Positions 1-8,470 of a DNA stretch of 41,074 nucleotides are shown here, piece after piece. Source of the stretch: a virus; the IMG/VR virus record IMGVR_UViG_3300047157_000026, positions 1 through 41,074 of that record; one strand, written 5' to 3'. Numbering within the stretch: the stretch's first letter is position 1; every line of letters starts with the position of its first letter. The translations under genes and the position numbers were made by a program. The notes below the pieces were generated by a model that saw nothing but the letters and a program-made list of their open reading frames with translations, had not been told where the DNA came from and did no database searches.

Positions 1-85
1 CTCAGATCGTCATCACATCGTGGGTGAGGTTTCTTGTAAACACACAAACTTTGGTGACTCAGTGAAAATCACTGGCTTATCATAA
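1..85 (+). CDS. Major capsid protein, 3' end (continues from 40275-41074)
   Basis: Frame 2 is open from the first base and ends in TAA at 83-85. The 27 complete codons read S-D-R-H-H-I-V-G-E-V and finish K-I-T-G-L-S. The capsid frame that begins at 40275 leaves GA as an incomplete codon at 41073-41074. Adding the C at base 1 makes GAC (Asp) and the frame runs on without a break. This is therefore the C-terminal end of the same gene, cut where the circular genome was opened. Together the two pieces give 294 residues. The closure is inferred from the exact frame match and from the gene order, since a capsid end is expected just before the adaptor genes. Confidence 0.9.
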   Translation, partial: SDRHHIVGEVSCKHTNFGDSVKITGLS

Positions 86-94
86 GTTCGAAAT

Positions 95-173
95 AGACCA
101 CTAGGTCTTTATTAGGCCACCCAAAGACACTCAGGTTTTGCTCTCCTTACTGTTGTCTATGGGTGGCCTTTTC
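95..173 (+). terminator. Terminator region after the major capsid gene
   Basis: Two hairpins follow the capsid stop codon. A small one has arms AGACC (95-99) and GGTCT (104-108), an ACTA loop, and is followed by TTTATT. A larger one has arms AGGCCACCCA (114-123) and TGGGTGGCCT (160-169) and ends in a short T run. Strong attenuation directly after the capsid gene is typical of T7-like phages, where it sets high capsid mRNA levels with partial read-through. The large loop of 36 bases makes the second hairpin the less certain of the two. Confidence 0.65.
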
Positions 174-191
174 ATATTCTAAGGTAGCAAA

Positions 192-500
192 ATGACTAAC
201 AAAACACAGCCAACATTATTACAAACTGAAACAGACTTCGTGAGTGACCACGGAGAACTATTTCAAAAGCACACACAGCACATCTCACAGTCCTTCTTGG
301 ACGATCTGAAAGACGCTCGAAACGACAGCGGTTCGAAGCCTACAGGTGACATGATGCGAGTAGCCTCCATACCGACAGCTGTTGTCGAGAAGTGGATGCG
401 AGAAGGATTCAATATCTGGGAAGCCAAGGGATCAGAGATTGTCCGTAAACTGAAGAATGAGGACTTAGATATGTTCCTCACAACTAACAAGAGGGTCTAG
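192..500 (+). CDS. Hypothetical protein between capsid and adaptor
   Basis: The frame encodes 102 residues and is preceded by AAGGTAGCAAA as a ribosome binding site. The protein is charged and predicted soluble, with no signal peptide or membrane segment. The middle (MMRVASIPTAVVEKWMREGF) looks like an amphipathic helix pair, followed by an acidic-basic C-terminus. I do not recognise the family. Its place directly after the capsid gene and before the head-tail adaptor suggests a head-completion or minor capsid role. That is inference from position only. Confidence 0.75.
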   Translation: MTNKTQPTLLQTETDFVSDHGELFQKHTQHISQSFLDDLKDARNDSGSKPTGDMMRVASIPTAVVEKWMREGFNIWEAKGSEIVRKLKNEDLDMFLTTNKRV

Positions 501-503
501 CTA

Positions 504-632
504 ATGAGCCTATATGAAAACATCCACAAAAAACGTAAATCAGGCAAGCCAATGAGAAAGAAGGGCGCAAAGGGCGCACCTACTGACAAGGCTTTCAAGA
601 AAGCGGCAAAGACAGCCAAGAAAAGAAAGTGA
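504..632 (+). CDS. Small very basic protein (42 residues)
   Basis: ATG at 504 lies two codons after the stop of the preceding gene, and TGA is at 630-632, seven bases before the adaptor gene. The product is almost half Lys/Arg/Ala and contains KKRKSGKPMRKKGAKGAPT. Short proteins with the pattern SLYENI..KR...G..MRK.G.KGAPT are common in marine phages at this position; that is a recollection, not a search result. There is no membrane segment. The high positive charge suggests nucleic-acid contact in or near the head, but the function is unknown. Confidence 0.75.
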   Translation: MSLYENIHKKRKSGKPMRKKGAKGAPTDKAFKKAAKTAKKRK

Positions 633-638
633 TACCAA

Positions 639-1253
639 ATGAACAAAGGTGAAATCCGAGCACACTTTATTGCTCTTCTAAATCGTAGTGACTGTTCGAA
701 TGCTTTGGCTGACACCTTCATAGATCAGGCTATCACTAGAATACAAAGACAGCTTCGCGTCCCAGCGATGGAAAAACAGAATACATATAATGTAACATCT
801 GCATCGGGCGTAGCAACTTTAGTTATGCCTTCAGATTTGCTTGAGGTAATAGAATTATATTACGATGGAAACTCATTAACACGCATACCTCTACATGAGA
901 TGGTACAGTATCAAAAGACTGGAGAACTAGGTTCACCAAGGTTCTTTTGTCGTGAGCAAGGAAATCTAAAGATACACCCGAAGCCTAGTAGTGGGGACCT
1001 ATACCTTAACTACTATGCAGAACAAGATGCACTGACAAGCGACAGTGATACAAACATGCTGACTAATATTGCTTCTGACCTTCTTACATACACAGCTCTT
1101 TCTTATGCGGCTGATTACTTCTTAGATGAACGTGGTGCAATCTTTGATCAGAAGTCTGGGTCTTTCTTAGCTGAGATACAGGAACACGCAAACAGTTCTG
1201 AGCAGTCAGGTGTAAATCAAGTGGTACGACCTACGCATTATTATGAGGATTAA
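639..1253 (+). CDS. Head-tail adaptor protein (putative)
   Basis: The product has 204 residues. It begins with a helical segment ([17 protein letters not shown]) followed by a second helix rich in Arg and Gln ([16 protein letters not shown]). Next comes a beta-rich middle containing [18 protein letters not shown] and a C-terminal helical domain ending RPTHYYED. This arrangement and size are typical of the adaptor or gp6-like connector proteins that sit under the portal of podoviruses, in the role of T7 tail tubular protein A. The position after the capsid genes and just before the fibre agrees. The family assignment is by pattern and not verified. Confidence 0.7.
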   Translation: MNKGEIRAHFIALLNRSDCSNALADTFIDQAITRIQRQLRVPAMEKQNTYNVTSASGVATLVMPSDLLEVIELYYDGNSLTRIPLHEMVQYQKTGELGSPRFFCREQGNLKIHPKPSSGDLYLNYYAEQDALTSDSDTNMLTNIASDLLTYTALSYAADYFLDERGAIFDQKSGSFLAEIQEHANSSEQSGVNQVVRPTHYYED

Positions 1254-1258
1254 TTCAA

Positions 1259-4200
1259 ATGGCATCAAAAACCAGCTTCTACAATAACTCTGGAGTAACC
1301 AACGAGCAGTCTAATGCCATAGACGCATCAGTTTCAAACGCAGAAAATAGTGCAACACAGGCCGCCGCTTCAGCGGCATCAGCCGCTAGTGATGCGACTA
1401 GTGCAAGTAATGCAATTGCCATTACAGAAGCAAATAAGAATGCAAGCCAGACTTCATCAGACTCTGCATCCACATCAGCATCTACTGCAACAACTAAAGC
1501 ATCTGAAGCCTCTGCATCAGCTGTAGCATCTGAAGCAAGTAAAGTTGCAAGCGGAAATTCTTCAGCTGCATCTGCGACTTCAGCTACATCTTCAGCAACC
1601 AGTGCGACAGCATCTGCGACCAGCGCAACAGCATCAGATGCTTCAAAAGTAGCGGCACAAACGGCAGAAACAAATGCAGAAACAGCTGAGACAAATGCTG
1701 AAACTGCACAGGCCGCTTCAGAAGCCGCCCGTGACGCATCAGTTGTAGCAAAGACTGCATCAGAGACTGCAAAAACAGCGGCAGAAACAGCGGAAACAAA
1801 TGCGGCAACATCAGCAACTTCAGCATCTAATTCAGCCGCTACAGCGACTACAAAAGCATCTGAGGCTTCTACATCTGTGTCTAACGCAACTACAAAAGCA
1901 TCTGAAAGTGCCACAAGTGCTACTCAAAGTGCTAATAGTGCTACATCTTCAGCAACTTCAGCAACTGCATCAGACGCATCTAAAGTAGCGGCTCAGACTG
2001 CACAAACTAATGCAGAGACAGCGGAGACTAACGCTGAGACTGCCGAAACCAATGCCGAGACTGCACAAGCGGCATCTGAAGCGGCAAGAGACGCATCAGT
2101 AGTTGCAAAGAATGCTAGTGAAACTGCTAAGACTGCATCAGAGACAGCTGAGACTAACGCAGAAACAGCGGCTACTAATAGTGCTAACTCAGCAACAGCT
2201 TCTGCTAACTCAGCTACAGCAAGTGCTAACTCAGCGACAGCAAGTGCGGCAAGTGCGTCTTCAATAACTAGCGCAGAGACAAATTCGGCTAACTCTGCAA
2301 CAGCGGCGGCTAACTCAGCTACTTCTAGTGCAAGTTCAGCAACAGCATCAGATGCTTCTAAAGTTGCCGCACAGACAGCACAAGCTAACGCTGAGACTGC
2401 CGAAACAAATGCTGAAACAGCTGAGACTAACTCGGCTTCAAGTGCATCGGCGGCCTCAAGTTCAGCATCAAGTGCTTCGACTTCTGCCTCTACAGCCACA
2501 ACAAAAGCAGGCGAAGCCTCAACTTCTGCCTCTACAGCCACAACAAAAGCTGGCGAAGCATCTACTTCTGCAAGCAATGCAAGCACAGCCGCATCAACAG
2601 CCACAACAAAAGCTGGCGAAGCGTCTAATTCAGCAACAGCGGCGGCTAGTTCTGCAACAGCGGCATCAGCTTCTAAGGATGCGGCTTTAGCGGCATTGGA
2701 TAGCTTCGACGACAGGTACTTAGGTGTAAAGTCTAGCAATCCATCAGTAGACAACGACGGAAATGCACTGGTTGCTGGTAGCCTCTATTTTAATAGCACT
2801 GATGACTCTATGAAAGTATATGAGGGATCATCTTGGGTAGCGGCATACGCATCTTTAAGTGGTGCATTACTTTCATCAAATAACCTATCTGATCTAGCAA
2901 ACACCTCAACCGCAAGAACAAATCTTGGTTTAGGTACAGCGGCAACTTCAGCATCTACTGATTTCCTACCAACATCCATGTCTACAGCAACAAACGCAAC
3001 TGGTTCTGACTTTGTGCCTGTATACGATACAAGTGCTGGTGTCTGGAGGAAACAGACAATAACTGTAGCGGCTTTACAAGGTCCACAGGGCATACAGGGT
3101 ATACAAGGTGCAACAGGTGCTGATGGTGGCGATGGAGCTACTGGTCCACAGGGTATCCAAGGTCCAACAGGAGCAACAGGAGCCGTAGGTGCTGATGGTG
3201 CAGATGGGGCTACAGGACCTCAAGGTGCTACAGGACCAGCTGGAGCAGATGGGGCTACTGGAGCTACTGGTCCACAGGGACCTACTGGAAACACTGGTCC
3301 AGCTGGAGCAGATGGTGCAGATGGTAATGACGGAGCTACTGGGCCACAAGGTCCTACTGGTGCTACAGGACCAGCTGGAGCCGATGGTGACGATGGAGCT
3401 ACAGGACCTCAAGGTGCTACTGGTCCCCAAGGTGCTACTGGTCCCCAAGGTGCTACTGGAAATACTGGACCTCAAGGTCCTACAGGTAATACAGGACCAG
3501 CAGGGTCTGATGGAGATGACGGAGCTACTGGTCCCCAAGGTGCTACTGGACCACAAGGTCCTACTGGGAATACTGGTGCTACAGGTAATACTGGGTCACA
3601 AGGACCACAAGGTTCTACTGGACCACAAGGACCGCAAGGTCCCACTGGAGCCACAGGTGCTACTGGTCCACAGGGTGCGAGTTTCTCTGGAAGTGGCACT
3701 GGTGCAGTCCAGATACCAGCTGGTACAACAGCTCAAAGACCTAGTGGACAAGTTCACGGCGCATTTAGATACAACACAGAACTATATGAAGGTGAGTTCT
3801 GGAGTTCTACAAAAAATCAGTGGGTTTCAGCTAATAACAAGCCCCCATTTAATGTTGAATGGATAGTTGTTGGAGGCGGTGGCGGTGCTGGGTATAGAGC
3901 ATCACGTTGGGCTGGCGCTGGCGGTGCTGGCGGTTATCGGTCTTCTGTTTCTGGAGAAAGTTCAGGTGGCGGCAATAGTGCTGAGTCAGTTCTTAGTACA
4001 AGTTCTGGTGATCAGTTTACAATTACAGTCGGTGGCGGCGGTACAGGTGGTCCAACTAATCATTGGCAGGGTGGAAACGGCGGTAACAGTTCACTACAAC
4101 ACCCAAATGGTACAATAACATCACTTGGTGGCGGCGGCGGTGGTTCTTTCGTAGGTATAAGTGGTGCGTCTGGAGGCGGCGGTTCTAACGGCGATCCTGG

Positions 4201-4591
4201 TGGTTCTGGTACTTCTGGGCAAGGATTTGCTGGTGGCGGTAGTTTTAATGTCGGCGCAGGCGGCGGCGGTGGTGGTGCTTCTGAAGCAGGCAACACTGAC
4301 GGAAATGGCCATGGTGGTGATGGTATACAAAGTAGTATAACAGGGACTGCTACATGGTATGCAGGCGGTGGTTCATCTACTGGAACACCCAATTCAGATG
4401 GTGGTACTGCTAGTCATTATGGTGGTGGTGGTAACACCAGTGGATATAGCGCAGGCGGTCACGTCGGTGGGCAAGGTGTGGTTATAATCAGATATGATGG
4501 CACACAAAAAGCAAACGGCGGTACAGTTACTACAACAGGTGGTAAAACCCATCATGTATTCAACTCATCTGGCACAATAACATTCACATAA
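1259..4591 (+). CDS. Large tail fibre: Ala-rich stalk, collagen-like segment, Gly-rich tip
   Basis: The product has 1110 residues in four parts. Residues about 1-480 are almost only Ala, Ser, Thr, Glu, Lys and Asn in short repeats such as TTKASEAS and [10 protein letters not shown], as expected for a trimeric stalk. Residues about 485-600 hold a fibre domain of the type [20 protein letters not shown] followed by a Trp-rich motif and [16 protein letters not shown]. Residues about 606-807 are uninterrupted Gly-X-Y triplets ([12 protein letters not shown]), a collagen-like helix. A short linker ([14 protein letters not shown]) leads to a glycine-rich C-terminus from about residue 867 with many runs of four to six Gly. 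The tip probably contacts the host surface. The gene follows the adaptor, and a small fibre-associated gene lies downstream. Confidence 0.9.
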   Translation: MASKTSFYNNSGVTNEQSNAIDASVSNAENSATQAAASAASAASDATSASNAIAITEANKNASQTSSDSASTSASTATTKASEASASAVASEASKVASGNSSAASATSATSSATSATASATSATASDASKVAAQTAETNAETAETNAETAQAASEAARDASVVAKTASETAKTAAETAETNAATSATSASNSAATATTKASEASTSVSNATTKASESATSATQSANSATSSATSATASDASKVAAQTAQTNAETAETNAETAETNAETAQAASEAARDASVVAKNASETAKTASETAETNAETAATNSANSATASANSATASANSATASAASASSITSAETNSANSATAAANSATSSASSATASDASKVAAQTAQANAETAETNAETAETNSASSASAASSSASSASTSASTATTKAGEASTSASTATTKAGEASTSASNASTAASTATTKAGEASNSATAAASSATAASASKDAALAALDSFDDRYLGVKSSNPSVDNDGNALVAGSLYFNSTDDSMKVYEGSSWVAAYASLSGALLSSNNLSDLANTSTARTNLGLGTAATSASTDFLPTSMSTATNATGSDFVPVYDTSAGVWRKQTITVAALQGPQGIQGIQGATGADGGDGATGPQGIQGPTGATGAVGADGADGATGPQGATGPAGADGATGATGPQGPTGNTGPAGADGADGNDGATGPQGPTGATGPAGADGDDGATGPQGATGPQGATGPQGATGNTGPQGPTGNTGPAGSDGDDGATGPQGATGPQGPTGNTGATGNTGSQGPQGSTGPQGPQGPTGATGATGPQGASFSGSGTGAVQIPAGTTAQRPSGQVHGAFRYNTELYEGEFWSSTKNQWVSANNKPPFNVEWIVVGGGGGAGYRASRWAGAGGAGGYRSSVSGESSGGGNSAESVLSTSSGDQFTITVGGGGTGGPTNHWQGGNGGNSSLQHPNGTITSLGGGGGGSFVGISGASGGGGSNGDPGGSGTSGQGFAGGGSFNVGAGGGGGGASEAGNTDGNGHGGDGIQSSITGTATWYAGGGSSTGTPNSDGGTASHYGGGGNTSGYSAGGHVGGQGVVIIRYDGTQKANGGTVTTTGGKTHHVFNSSGTITFT
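1627..2400 (+). repeat. Long internal repeats in the fibre stalk
   Basis: A block beginning [14 protein letters not shown] and continuing with [12 protein letters not shown] occurs three times, starting near 1624, 1962 and 2338. The spacing is about 338 and 376 bases. The first two copies also share the following [15 protein letters not shown] segment. The copies differ at many third codon positions, so they are old duplications kept at the protein level rather than recent tandem copies. Confidence 0.75.
3074..3679 (+). repeat. Collagen-like Gly-X-Y coding repeat
   Basis: About 200 codons encode continuous Gly-X-Y triplets. Frequent units are [12 protein letters not shown] and GNT. Proline at X and threonine or glutamine at Y replace the hydroxyproline of animal collagen, as known from bacterial and phage collagens. 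At DNA level this gives a 9-base rhythm with many near-identical stretches, a likely place for length variation. Confidence 0.9.
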
Positions 4592-4604
4592 AGGATACAG
4601 CAAA

Positions 4605-4928
4605 ATGGCAGTCTATGCTAAAGTAAATAACAGCCTAGTTGAGCAAGTAATTGTTGCAGAGCCTGAGTTCTTCAATACATTTGTTGATGACAGCGCAGGC
4701 GAGTGGATAGAGACAAAAACGGATGGGTCAATCCGCAAACACTACGCTGGTATTGGATACACCTACAATCGTACACTTGACGCATTTATACCTAAGAAAC
4801 CATTTCCTTCTTGGGTTTTAGATGAAGAAACTTGTTTGTGGGAAGCCCCTACCTCTAAGCCTACTGGTACTGACAATCAATATGTCTGGGATGAAGATAC
4901 TACAAGTTGGGTCGTTGACAGTGAGTAA
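4605..4928 (+). CDS. Small fibre-associated protein (putative)
   Basis: The product has 107 residues, with AAGGATACAGCAAA upstream of its ATG. It has no membrane segment. It contains RKHYAGIGYTYNRTLDAFIP and then PFPSWVLDEETCLWEAP, followed by a short Trp-containing C-terminus (WDEDTTSW). Proteins with this YAGIGYTY...DAFIP..PF.SW.L pattern are frequent beside fibre genes in marine myo- and podoviruses, as I recall. A fibre accessory or assembly role is therefore likely but not shown. Its last bases overlap the next gene, which starts at GTG 4921. Confidence 0.7.
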   Translation: MAVYAKVNNSLVEQVIVAEPEFFNTFVDDSAGEWIETKTDGSIRKHYAGIGYTYNRTLDAFIPKKPFPSWVLDEETCLWEAPTSKPTGTDNQYVWDEDTTSWVVDSE

Positions 4929-5190
4929 TGATACTGGCTGGCACATAGCCAAGAGTGTCCCTGCAACACTGCTTCTCGGATTAATCACACAGGCTGGGGC
5001 AATAGTCTGGACTGTGAGTATGATGATGGCAGACATCCAAGATAACCAAACAGACATCGTTGAGTTCGGACAACGTATATCTAAAGTAGAACAGCTGGTA
5101 CAAAACCAAGCAGTATCAATGGCACGAATAGACGTGAACATAGAACACATCCGTACATCAGTTGAGAAGATGGCAAACCGAGATGACTAG
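4921..5190 (+). CDS. Single-pass membrane protein with coiled coil (holin- or i-spanin-like)
   Basis: The best start is GTG at 4921, overlapping the previous stop (TAA 4926-4928) by 8 bases. A start at 4822 in the same frame would sit deep inside the upstream gene. The 89-residue product has a hydrophobic segment near residues 14-35 (ATLLLGLITQAGAIVWTVSM). It is followed by a charged helix with heptad spacing (IVEFGQRISKVEQLVQ). This is the layout of an inner-membrane spanin subunit, or of small coiled-coil membrane proteins seen in marine phage lysis cassettes. It overlaps the following lipoprotein gene, which favours a joint function. Confidence 0.7.
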   Translation: MSNDTGWHIAKSVPATLLLGLITQAGAIVWTVSMMMADIQDNQTDIVEFGQRISKVEQLVQNQAVSMARIDVNIEHIRTSVEKMANRDD

Positions 5191-5434
5191 GTTTGTCCTA
5201 GTAATAGCAACCTTACTCACAACAACAGCATGTATCCCCGAAATCTATGTAGACACTCCGATAGCCTTCCCGTCGAGTTGTCCGCATGGAGATACAGTAT
5301 GTGAACGTAATCTAAACGCACAGACGCTGGCTTATATAGGCCACAAAGATGCGGCAACTAAACTGATGTGCCAAGATTACAAAGTAGAGAAAGTTATGGT
5401 TGAAGAATGTGGAAACTATTCGCCCCTTTATTAA
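5183..5434 (+). CDS. Lipoprotein, possible outer-membrane spanin
   Basis: ATG at 5183 overlaps the preceding gene by 8 bases and gives 83 residues. The N-terminus is a lipoprotein signal peptide: MTRF, then a hydrophobic stretch, then LTTTAC with the Cys at residue 16 as lipidation site. The mature part is about 68 residues and contains four more Cys (SSCPHGDTVC, KLMC and EEC). That suggests disulfides in the periplasm. A small lipoprotein overlapping a membrane coiled-coil gene is the usual layout of Rz/Rz1-type spanins. It is not proline-rich like Rz1, so the spanin call is tentative. Confidence 0.65.
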   Translation: MTRFVLVIATLLTTTACIPEIYVDTPIAFPSSCPHGDTVCERNLNAQTLAYIGHKDAATKLMCQDYKVEKVMVEECGNYSPLY

Positions 5435-6147
5435 TACTGTTGGCAAGCCCAGCGTATGCAAATGACATCAATGGAGACTTCAGTAACAACTACGACGACA
5501 GCACTGTAGACTCCCACAACGCAACAACTAACGAAACCCATAATTACAATGCGGCAGGGGCTTCTCAGGCCGCACCTGTAATGTCAGCCATTTCACCTAC
5601 GATGACAGGTGGCGGTGGTAACGATAGTTGTCTTTTACCTACCACCTCTGGCATCCAAGTCACTATGTTTGGGATGTCCAGTGGGACGATGCAACAGGAT
5701 GAGCACTGTAACCGCCGTAAGAACGCCCGACTACTAGGAACACCACAGCAAATTGGAGGACTTGGGCTACAAGTCTCAGCCATATCAGTTCTGTGTAGTT
5801 CGCCAGATGGCAACGTATTCCGAAGTATGATGTTAGCCAGTACACCCTGTCCAATTATGGATGTTGTCACTGGTAAAATCCTAATGGGTAAAGCGGCAAT
5901 AGATAAATATAGAGAACACCCAGAGATATACATTGTTGGCTACGAGCCCAGCAAAGTCTTCTGGGACACCTTGCTCAGAATTGGAGAAGATTTAAGTGAT
6001 GAAGAAACAAAAGCAAAGGTTGCTACTGTTAGCGACAACCGCACTATTAGTCAGCGGTTCCGTAGTACACGCAGAGTCATATCAACCACCAGATCATTAC
6101 AATCAGACGGGGGCACAGAAGATAACCGAACTGAAGGGAACGATTGA
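5407..6147 (+). CDS. Secreted protein with Cys-Arg-Arg motif, unknown function
   Basis: The product has 246 residues. A Sec signal peptide is visible (WKLFAPLLILLASPAYA, cleavage near residue 18). The mature protein starts Asn/Asp/Thr-rich (NNYDDSTVDSHNATTNETHN) and then has a core domain. The core contains NDSCLLPTTSGIQVTMFG, DEHCNRRKNARLLG and SAISVLCSSPDGNVFRSMM. I recall proteins with a DxxCxRRKxARLL core from marine phages and their hosts, without a known function. The start overlaps the lipoprotein gene by 28 bases. The last 149 bases overlap the next gene in another frame, so its Arg/Ser/Thr-rich tail is encoded twice over. Confidence 0.75.
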   Translation: MWKLFAPLLILLASPAYANDINGDFSNNYDDSTVDSHNATTNETHNYNAAGASQAAPVMSAISPTMTGGGGNDSCLLPTTSGIQVTMFGMSSGTMQQDEHCNRRKNARLLGTPQQIGGLGLQVSAISVLCSSPDGNVFRSMMLASTPCPIMDVVTGKILMGKAAIDKYREHPEIYIVGYEPSKVFWDTLLRIGEDLSDEETKAKVATVSDNRTISQRFRSTRRVISTTRSLQSDGGTEDNRTEGND

Positions 6148-6841
6148 CATCATAAATAACAAACTGCTTGCAAGTGGACAGCTAGTCAATGGTGCTGTTG
6201 GATATGCAACAGTTGGACGTGTCGTGATCGACGATGCACTAGATGATGGTAAGATAACAAATGCCCAGTTCTTAGCATACGAAGCGGCCTTGGATAAGGT
6301 GGGTACACACGACTATGCTACTGCCTCAAATGCAGCTGAATTATTTACTCAAGAGCACACAGCGGCAATGAACCAACTAACACTGGCTGTTGACCTACTG
6401 ACATCAGCAACATCCGTTCTTGCTACAGCTACATCAGTATCCGCAGTTGCGGCTGAAGCTGACACGAAGCCAGAACAAGTTGCGCTACAGGACATGATAC
6501 AGACAGATGAGTATTCCATACAGGCGTCTGAAGTTGCCACGTACAACGATGCAGTTGATAACGTCGAGAAGTACGCACAGCAAGCTGGTGCATTCATGGC
6601 GGCGGCAAACAATACAGACCTAACTTCATCTATAGACAGCTACACAGCCACTAATAATCTAGTCGCTGGTAACTACACAGCCATCACGTACACACAGAAT
6701 GTCGATGAGTTTGTGATTACTTGGGACGGCAATGGTACTGGCTGGTCTGGCTATCTAACAGATGACATGAGGGATGCTTCAGACATCTATGGTGCAAACA
6801 CATACATGCAACAGCATGGGTCTCCAACTAAGGACATGTAA
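5999..6841 (+). CDS. Secreted protein, unknown function
   Basis: The chosen start is ATG 5999, preceded by GGAGAAG at 5983-5989. An in-frame GTG one codon upstream has poorer spacing. The 280-residue product begins with a strong Sec signal peptide (KKQKQRLLLLATTALLVSGS, cleavage after VVHA). The mature protein is Ala/Thr-rich and largely helical. Its C-terminus contains ITWDGNGTGWSGYLTDDMRD. I do not recognise the family. The first 149 bases overlap the end of the preceding secreted-protein gene. Both frames are credible because each has its own signal peptide and start signal. Confidence 0.75.
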   Translation: MKKQKQRLLLLATTALLVSGSVVHAESYQPPDHYNQTGAQKITELKGTIDIINNKLLASGQLVNGAVGYATVGRVVIDDALDDGKITNAQFLAYEAALDKVGTHDYATASNAAELFTQEHTAAMNQLTLAVDLLTSATSVLATATSVSAVAAEADTKPEQVALQDMIQTDEYSIQASEVATYNDAVDNVEKYAQQAGAFMAAANNTDLTSSIDSYTATNNLVAGNYTAITYTQNVDEFVITWDGNGTGWSGYLTDDMRDASDIYGANTYMQQHGSPTKDM

Positions 6842-6844
6842 TCA

Positions 6845-7297
6845 ATGGAAGACACAGAATTAAAGGTTGGCGGCTTCACCTTCAAAGGGTGGTACATAGC
6901 CGCCGCCTTGCCAATACTGTCTGCAATCAGCGGCGGTATTTATTATGGGTATGACACCCTCAATCGCTTTTATGACGTAGAAGCTGGGATTGATCTTGTG
7001 ACGACTGAAGCTGACATGTTCAACGTCAGAGCCACAGACTTTAACTCGCGCATACAGGCACTGGAACAGGCGGTACAGGATAATGATGTTAGAGGTCTTA
7101 ACACGCGGCTATCGACGATTAGTACGCAAATGCAAACAATACTGGAGCAACAGAAAGAACTTCTGGACTTACGTTCTAAAGTTGAAAAGTCGAGTACAAT
7201 CACGGACCAGATCGGCGATAAGCTGGATGTTTACCAGACTGAGATAGACGACATTTGGAAGGCTTATGACAGTCTTGCCAGCAATCCATTAAACTAA
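6845..7297 (+). CDS. Membrane-anchored coiled-coil protein
   Basis: The product has 150 residues. A membrane segment lies at about residues 16-35 (WYIAAALPILSAISGGIYYG). A long heptad-patterned region follows (FNSRIQALEQAVQDND, TRLSTISTQMQTILEQQKEL). The gene starts three bases after the preceding stop, with AAGGACATG as possible ribosome binding site, and stands directly before the holin. It repeats the architecture of the 89-residue protein at 4921. It could be a second spanin-like or holin-regulating component. No specific family is recognised. Confidence 0.75.
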   Translation: MEDTELKVGGFTFKGWYIAAALPILSAISGGIYYGYDTLNRFYDVEAGIDLVTTEADMFNVRATDFNSRIQALEQAVQDNDVRGLNTRLSTISTQMQTILEQQKELLDLRSKVEKSSTITDQIGDKLDVYQTEIDDIWKAYDSLASNPLN

Positions 7298-7306
7298 GGA
7301 TTACAC

Positions 7307-7678
7307 ATGATACAATCATTGATAAGCCCTGTCGCTGGGCTACTAGATAAATTTATTCCTGATAAAGACCAAGCGGCGGCTCTCGCACATGAGATAGCAA
7401 CGATGTCTGAGAAACATGCCCAAGAACTTTCACTCGCGCAGTTAGCAGTCAACAAAGAGGAAGCTAAAGGTAACTGGTTTCAGTCTTCATGGAGACCAGC
7501 TGTTGCATGGATTTGTGTTCTAGGGATGGCAGTAAACTTCCTAATCTCGCCCCTACTTGCTCCACTTGGGGTAGTTGTCCCACAGGCTGATACATCTGTG
7601 ATGATGCCAGTGCTGATGGGAATGCTCGGTCTTGGCGGTTTACGTTCATTCGAAAAGGTTAAAAAGGTGAATAAATGA
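7307..7678 (+). CDS. Holin, 3TM gene-transfer-agent type
   Basis: The product has 123 residues and matches the 3TM holin family first noted in alphaproteobacterial gene transfer agents (PF11351) in pattern. It has an amphipathic N-terminus (IQSLISPVAGLLDKFIPD), a helical linker with KEEAKGNWFQSSWRPAVAW, and two strong hydrophobic segments (ICVLGMAVNFLISPLLAPLG and VMMPVLMGMLGLGG). It ends with Arg/Lys residues (RSFEKVKK). The NWFQSSWRP signature just before the first strong membrane segment is typical. It overlaps the lysozyme gene by ATGA. It would form the inner-membrane hole that releases the lysozyme. Confidence 0.9.
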   Translation: MIQSLISPVAGLLDKFIPDKDQAAALAHEIATMSEKHAQELSLAQLAVNKEEAKGNWFQSSWRPAVAWICVLGMAVNFLISPLLAPLGVVVPQADTSVMMPVLMGMLGLGGLRSFEKVKKVNK

Positions 7679-8187
7679 AGAGTAACTTTGATAAGTGTCT
7701 AGCGATGCTTCTGGAACATGAGGGCGGCTATGTAAATGACCCTATGGATAATGGGGGCATGACAAACCTTGGTGTGACTAGACGTGTCTATGAAGACTGG
7801 ATGGATCGCCCAGTTACTGAACAAGAGATGCGTGACCTTACGCCTGATGATGTAGCTCCAATCTACCGCAAGAACTACGCCGATCCTATTCGCTTCGATG
7901 ACCTTCCATCGGGCTTAGACTGGGCGGTTCTGGACTGGTGTGTAAATTCGGGAAAAAGTAGACCATCTAAAGCAGTACAACGTGCAGTAGGTGCTACTCA
8001 AGATGGAGCCATAGGCAACCAGACCCTTGGGCTAATCGCTGAGAAAGATCCTAAGTTTATCATCGACTACGTCTACACAGTCAGACAGGCATTCTATGAG
8101 AGCCTAGATGACTACAAGCATTTCGGTAGAGGCTGGAGCAGAAGAAACACTGAGACACTTCATCAGGCTATGGAGATGGCAGAATAA
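7675..8187 (+). CDS. Lysozyme, glycoside hydrolase family 108
   Basis: The 170-residue product shows the GH108 signature EGGYVNDPMDNGG near the N-terminus, with catalytic Glu at residue 16, then MTNLGVTRRVYEDW. The C-terminal half contains WAVLDWCVNSGKSRPSKAVQ and GAIGNQTLG, typical of the peptidoglycan-binding domain (PF09374) that follows GH108. It cuts the glycan strands of the cell wall at lysis. There is no signal peptide, so export depends on the holin encoded just upstream with an ATGA overlap. Confidence 0.93.
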   Translation: MKSNFDKCLAMLLEHEGGYVNDPMDNGGMTNLGVTRRVYEDWMDRPVTEQEMRDLTPDDVAPIYRKNYADPIRFDDLPSGLDWAVLDWCVNSGKSRPSKAVQRAVGATQDGAIGNQTLGLIAEKDPKFIIDYVYTVRQAFYESLDDYKHFGRGWSRRNTETLHQAMEMAE

Positions 8188-8462
8188 TGGTAGAATATCG
8201 GGGAGAGAAGTTCTCAGGATACAACAAGCCCAAACGTACACCTAACCACCCTACAAAGTCTCATGTCGTCCTAGCTAAAGAAGGCAGTACGATAAAAATG
8301 ATACGCTTTGGACAACAGGGAGCCAAGACAGCTGGTAAACCCAAAGCTGGTGAGTCCTCTAAGATGAAAAAGAAACGTGCAAGTTTTAAAGCAAGGCATG
8401 GAAAGAACATCAAAAGGGGCAAAATGTCAGCGGCTTATTGGGCTAATCGTACTAAATGGTAG
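8187..8462 (+). CDS. Small basic protein, DUF6321-like
   Basis: The product has 91 residues, begins at a TAATG overlap with the lysozyme stop, and is the last gene of the plus block. It is very basic. It contains FSGYNKPKRTPNHPTKSH, then IRFGQQG and KKKRASFKARHGKNIKRGKM, and ends SAAYWANRTKW. This IRFGQQG...RxxFKARH...K...SAxYWA..xKW pattern is common in marine phages and matches what is called DUF6321 as I recall. The function is unknown. The charge and sequence suggest DNA or RNA contact. Confidence 0.8.
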   Translation: MVEYRGEKFSGYNKPKRTPNHPTKSHVVLAKEGSTIKMIRFGQQGAKTAGKPKAGESSKMKKKRASFKARHGKNIKRGKMSAAYWANRTKW

Positions 8463-8470
8463 CTATAATG

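Noticed and set aside
85-110. A third phage promoter after the capsid gene (AATAGACCACTAGG resembles part of the 25408 element)
   Set aside because: It lacks the ACTATAG core and is better explained as the AGACC/GGTCT hairpin of a terminator.
1279-2754. Two long antisense open frames (211 and 253 codons) opposite the fibre stalk
   Set aside because: They arise because Ala/Ser/Thr-rich repeats with GCA/GCT codons lack stops on the other strand; the product is a low-complexity Ala/Val/Ser string with no start signal.
3074-4392. Other open frames across the collagen-like and glycine-rich coding parts, both strands
   Set aside because: Low-complexity shadows of the Gly-X-Y and Gly-rich repeats; no ribosome binding sites and wholly inside the fibre gene.
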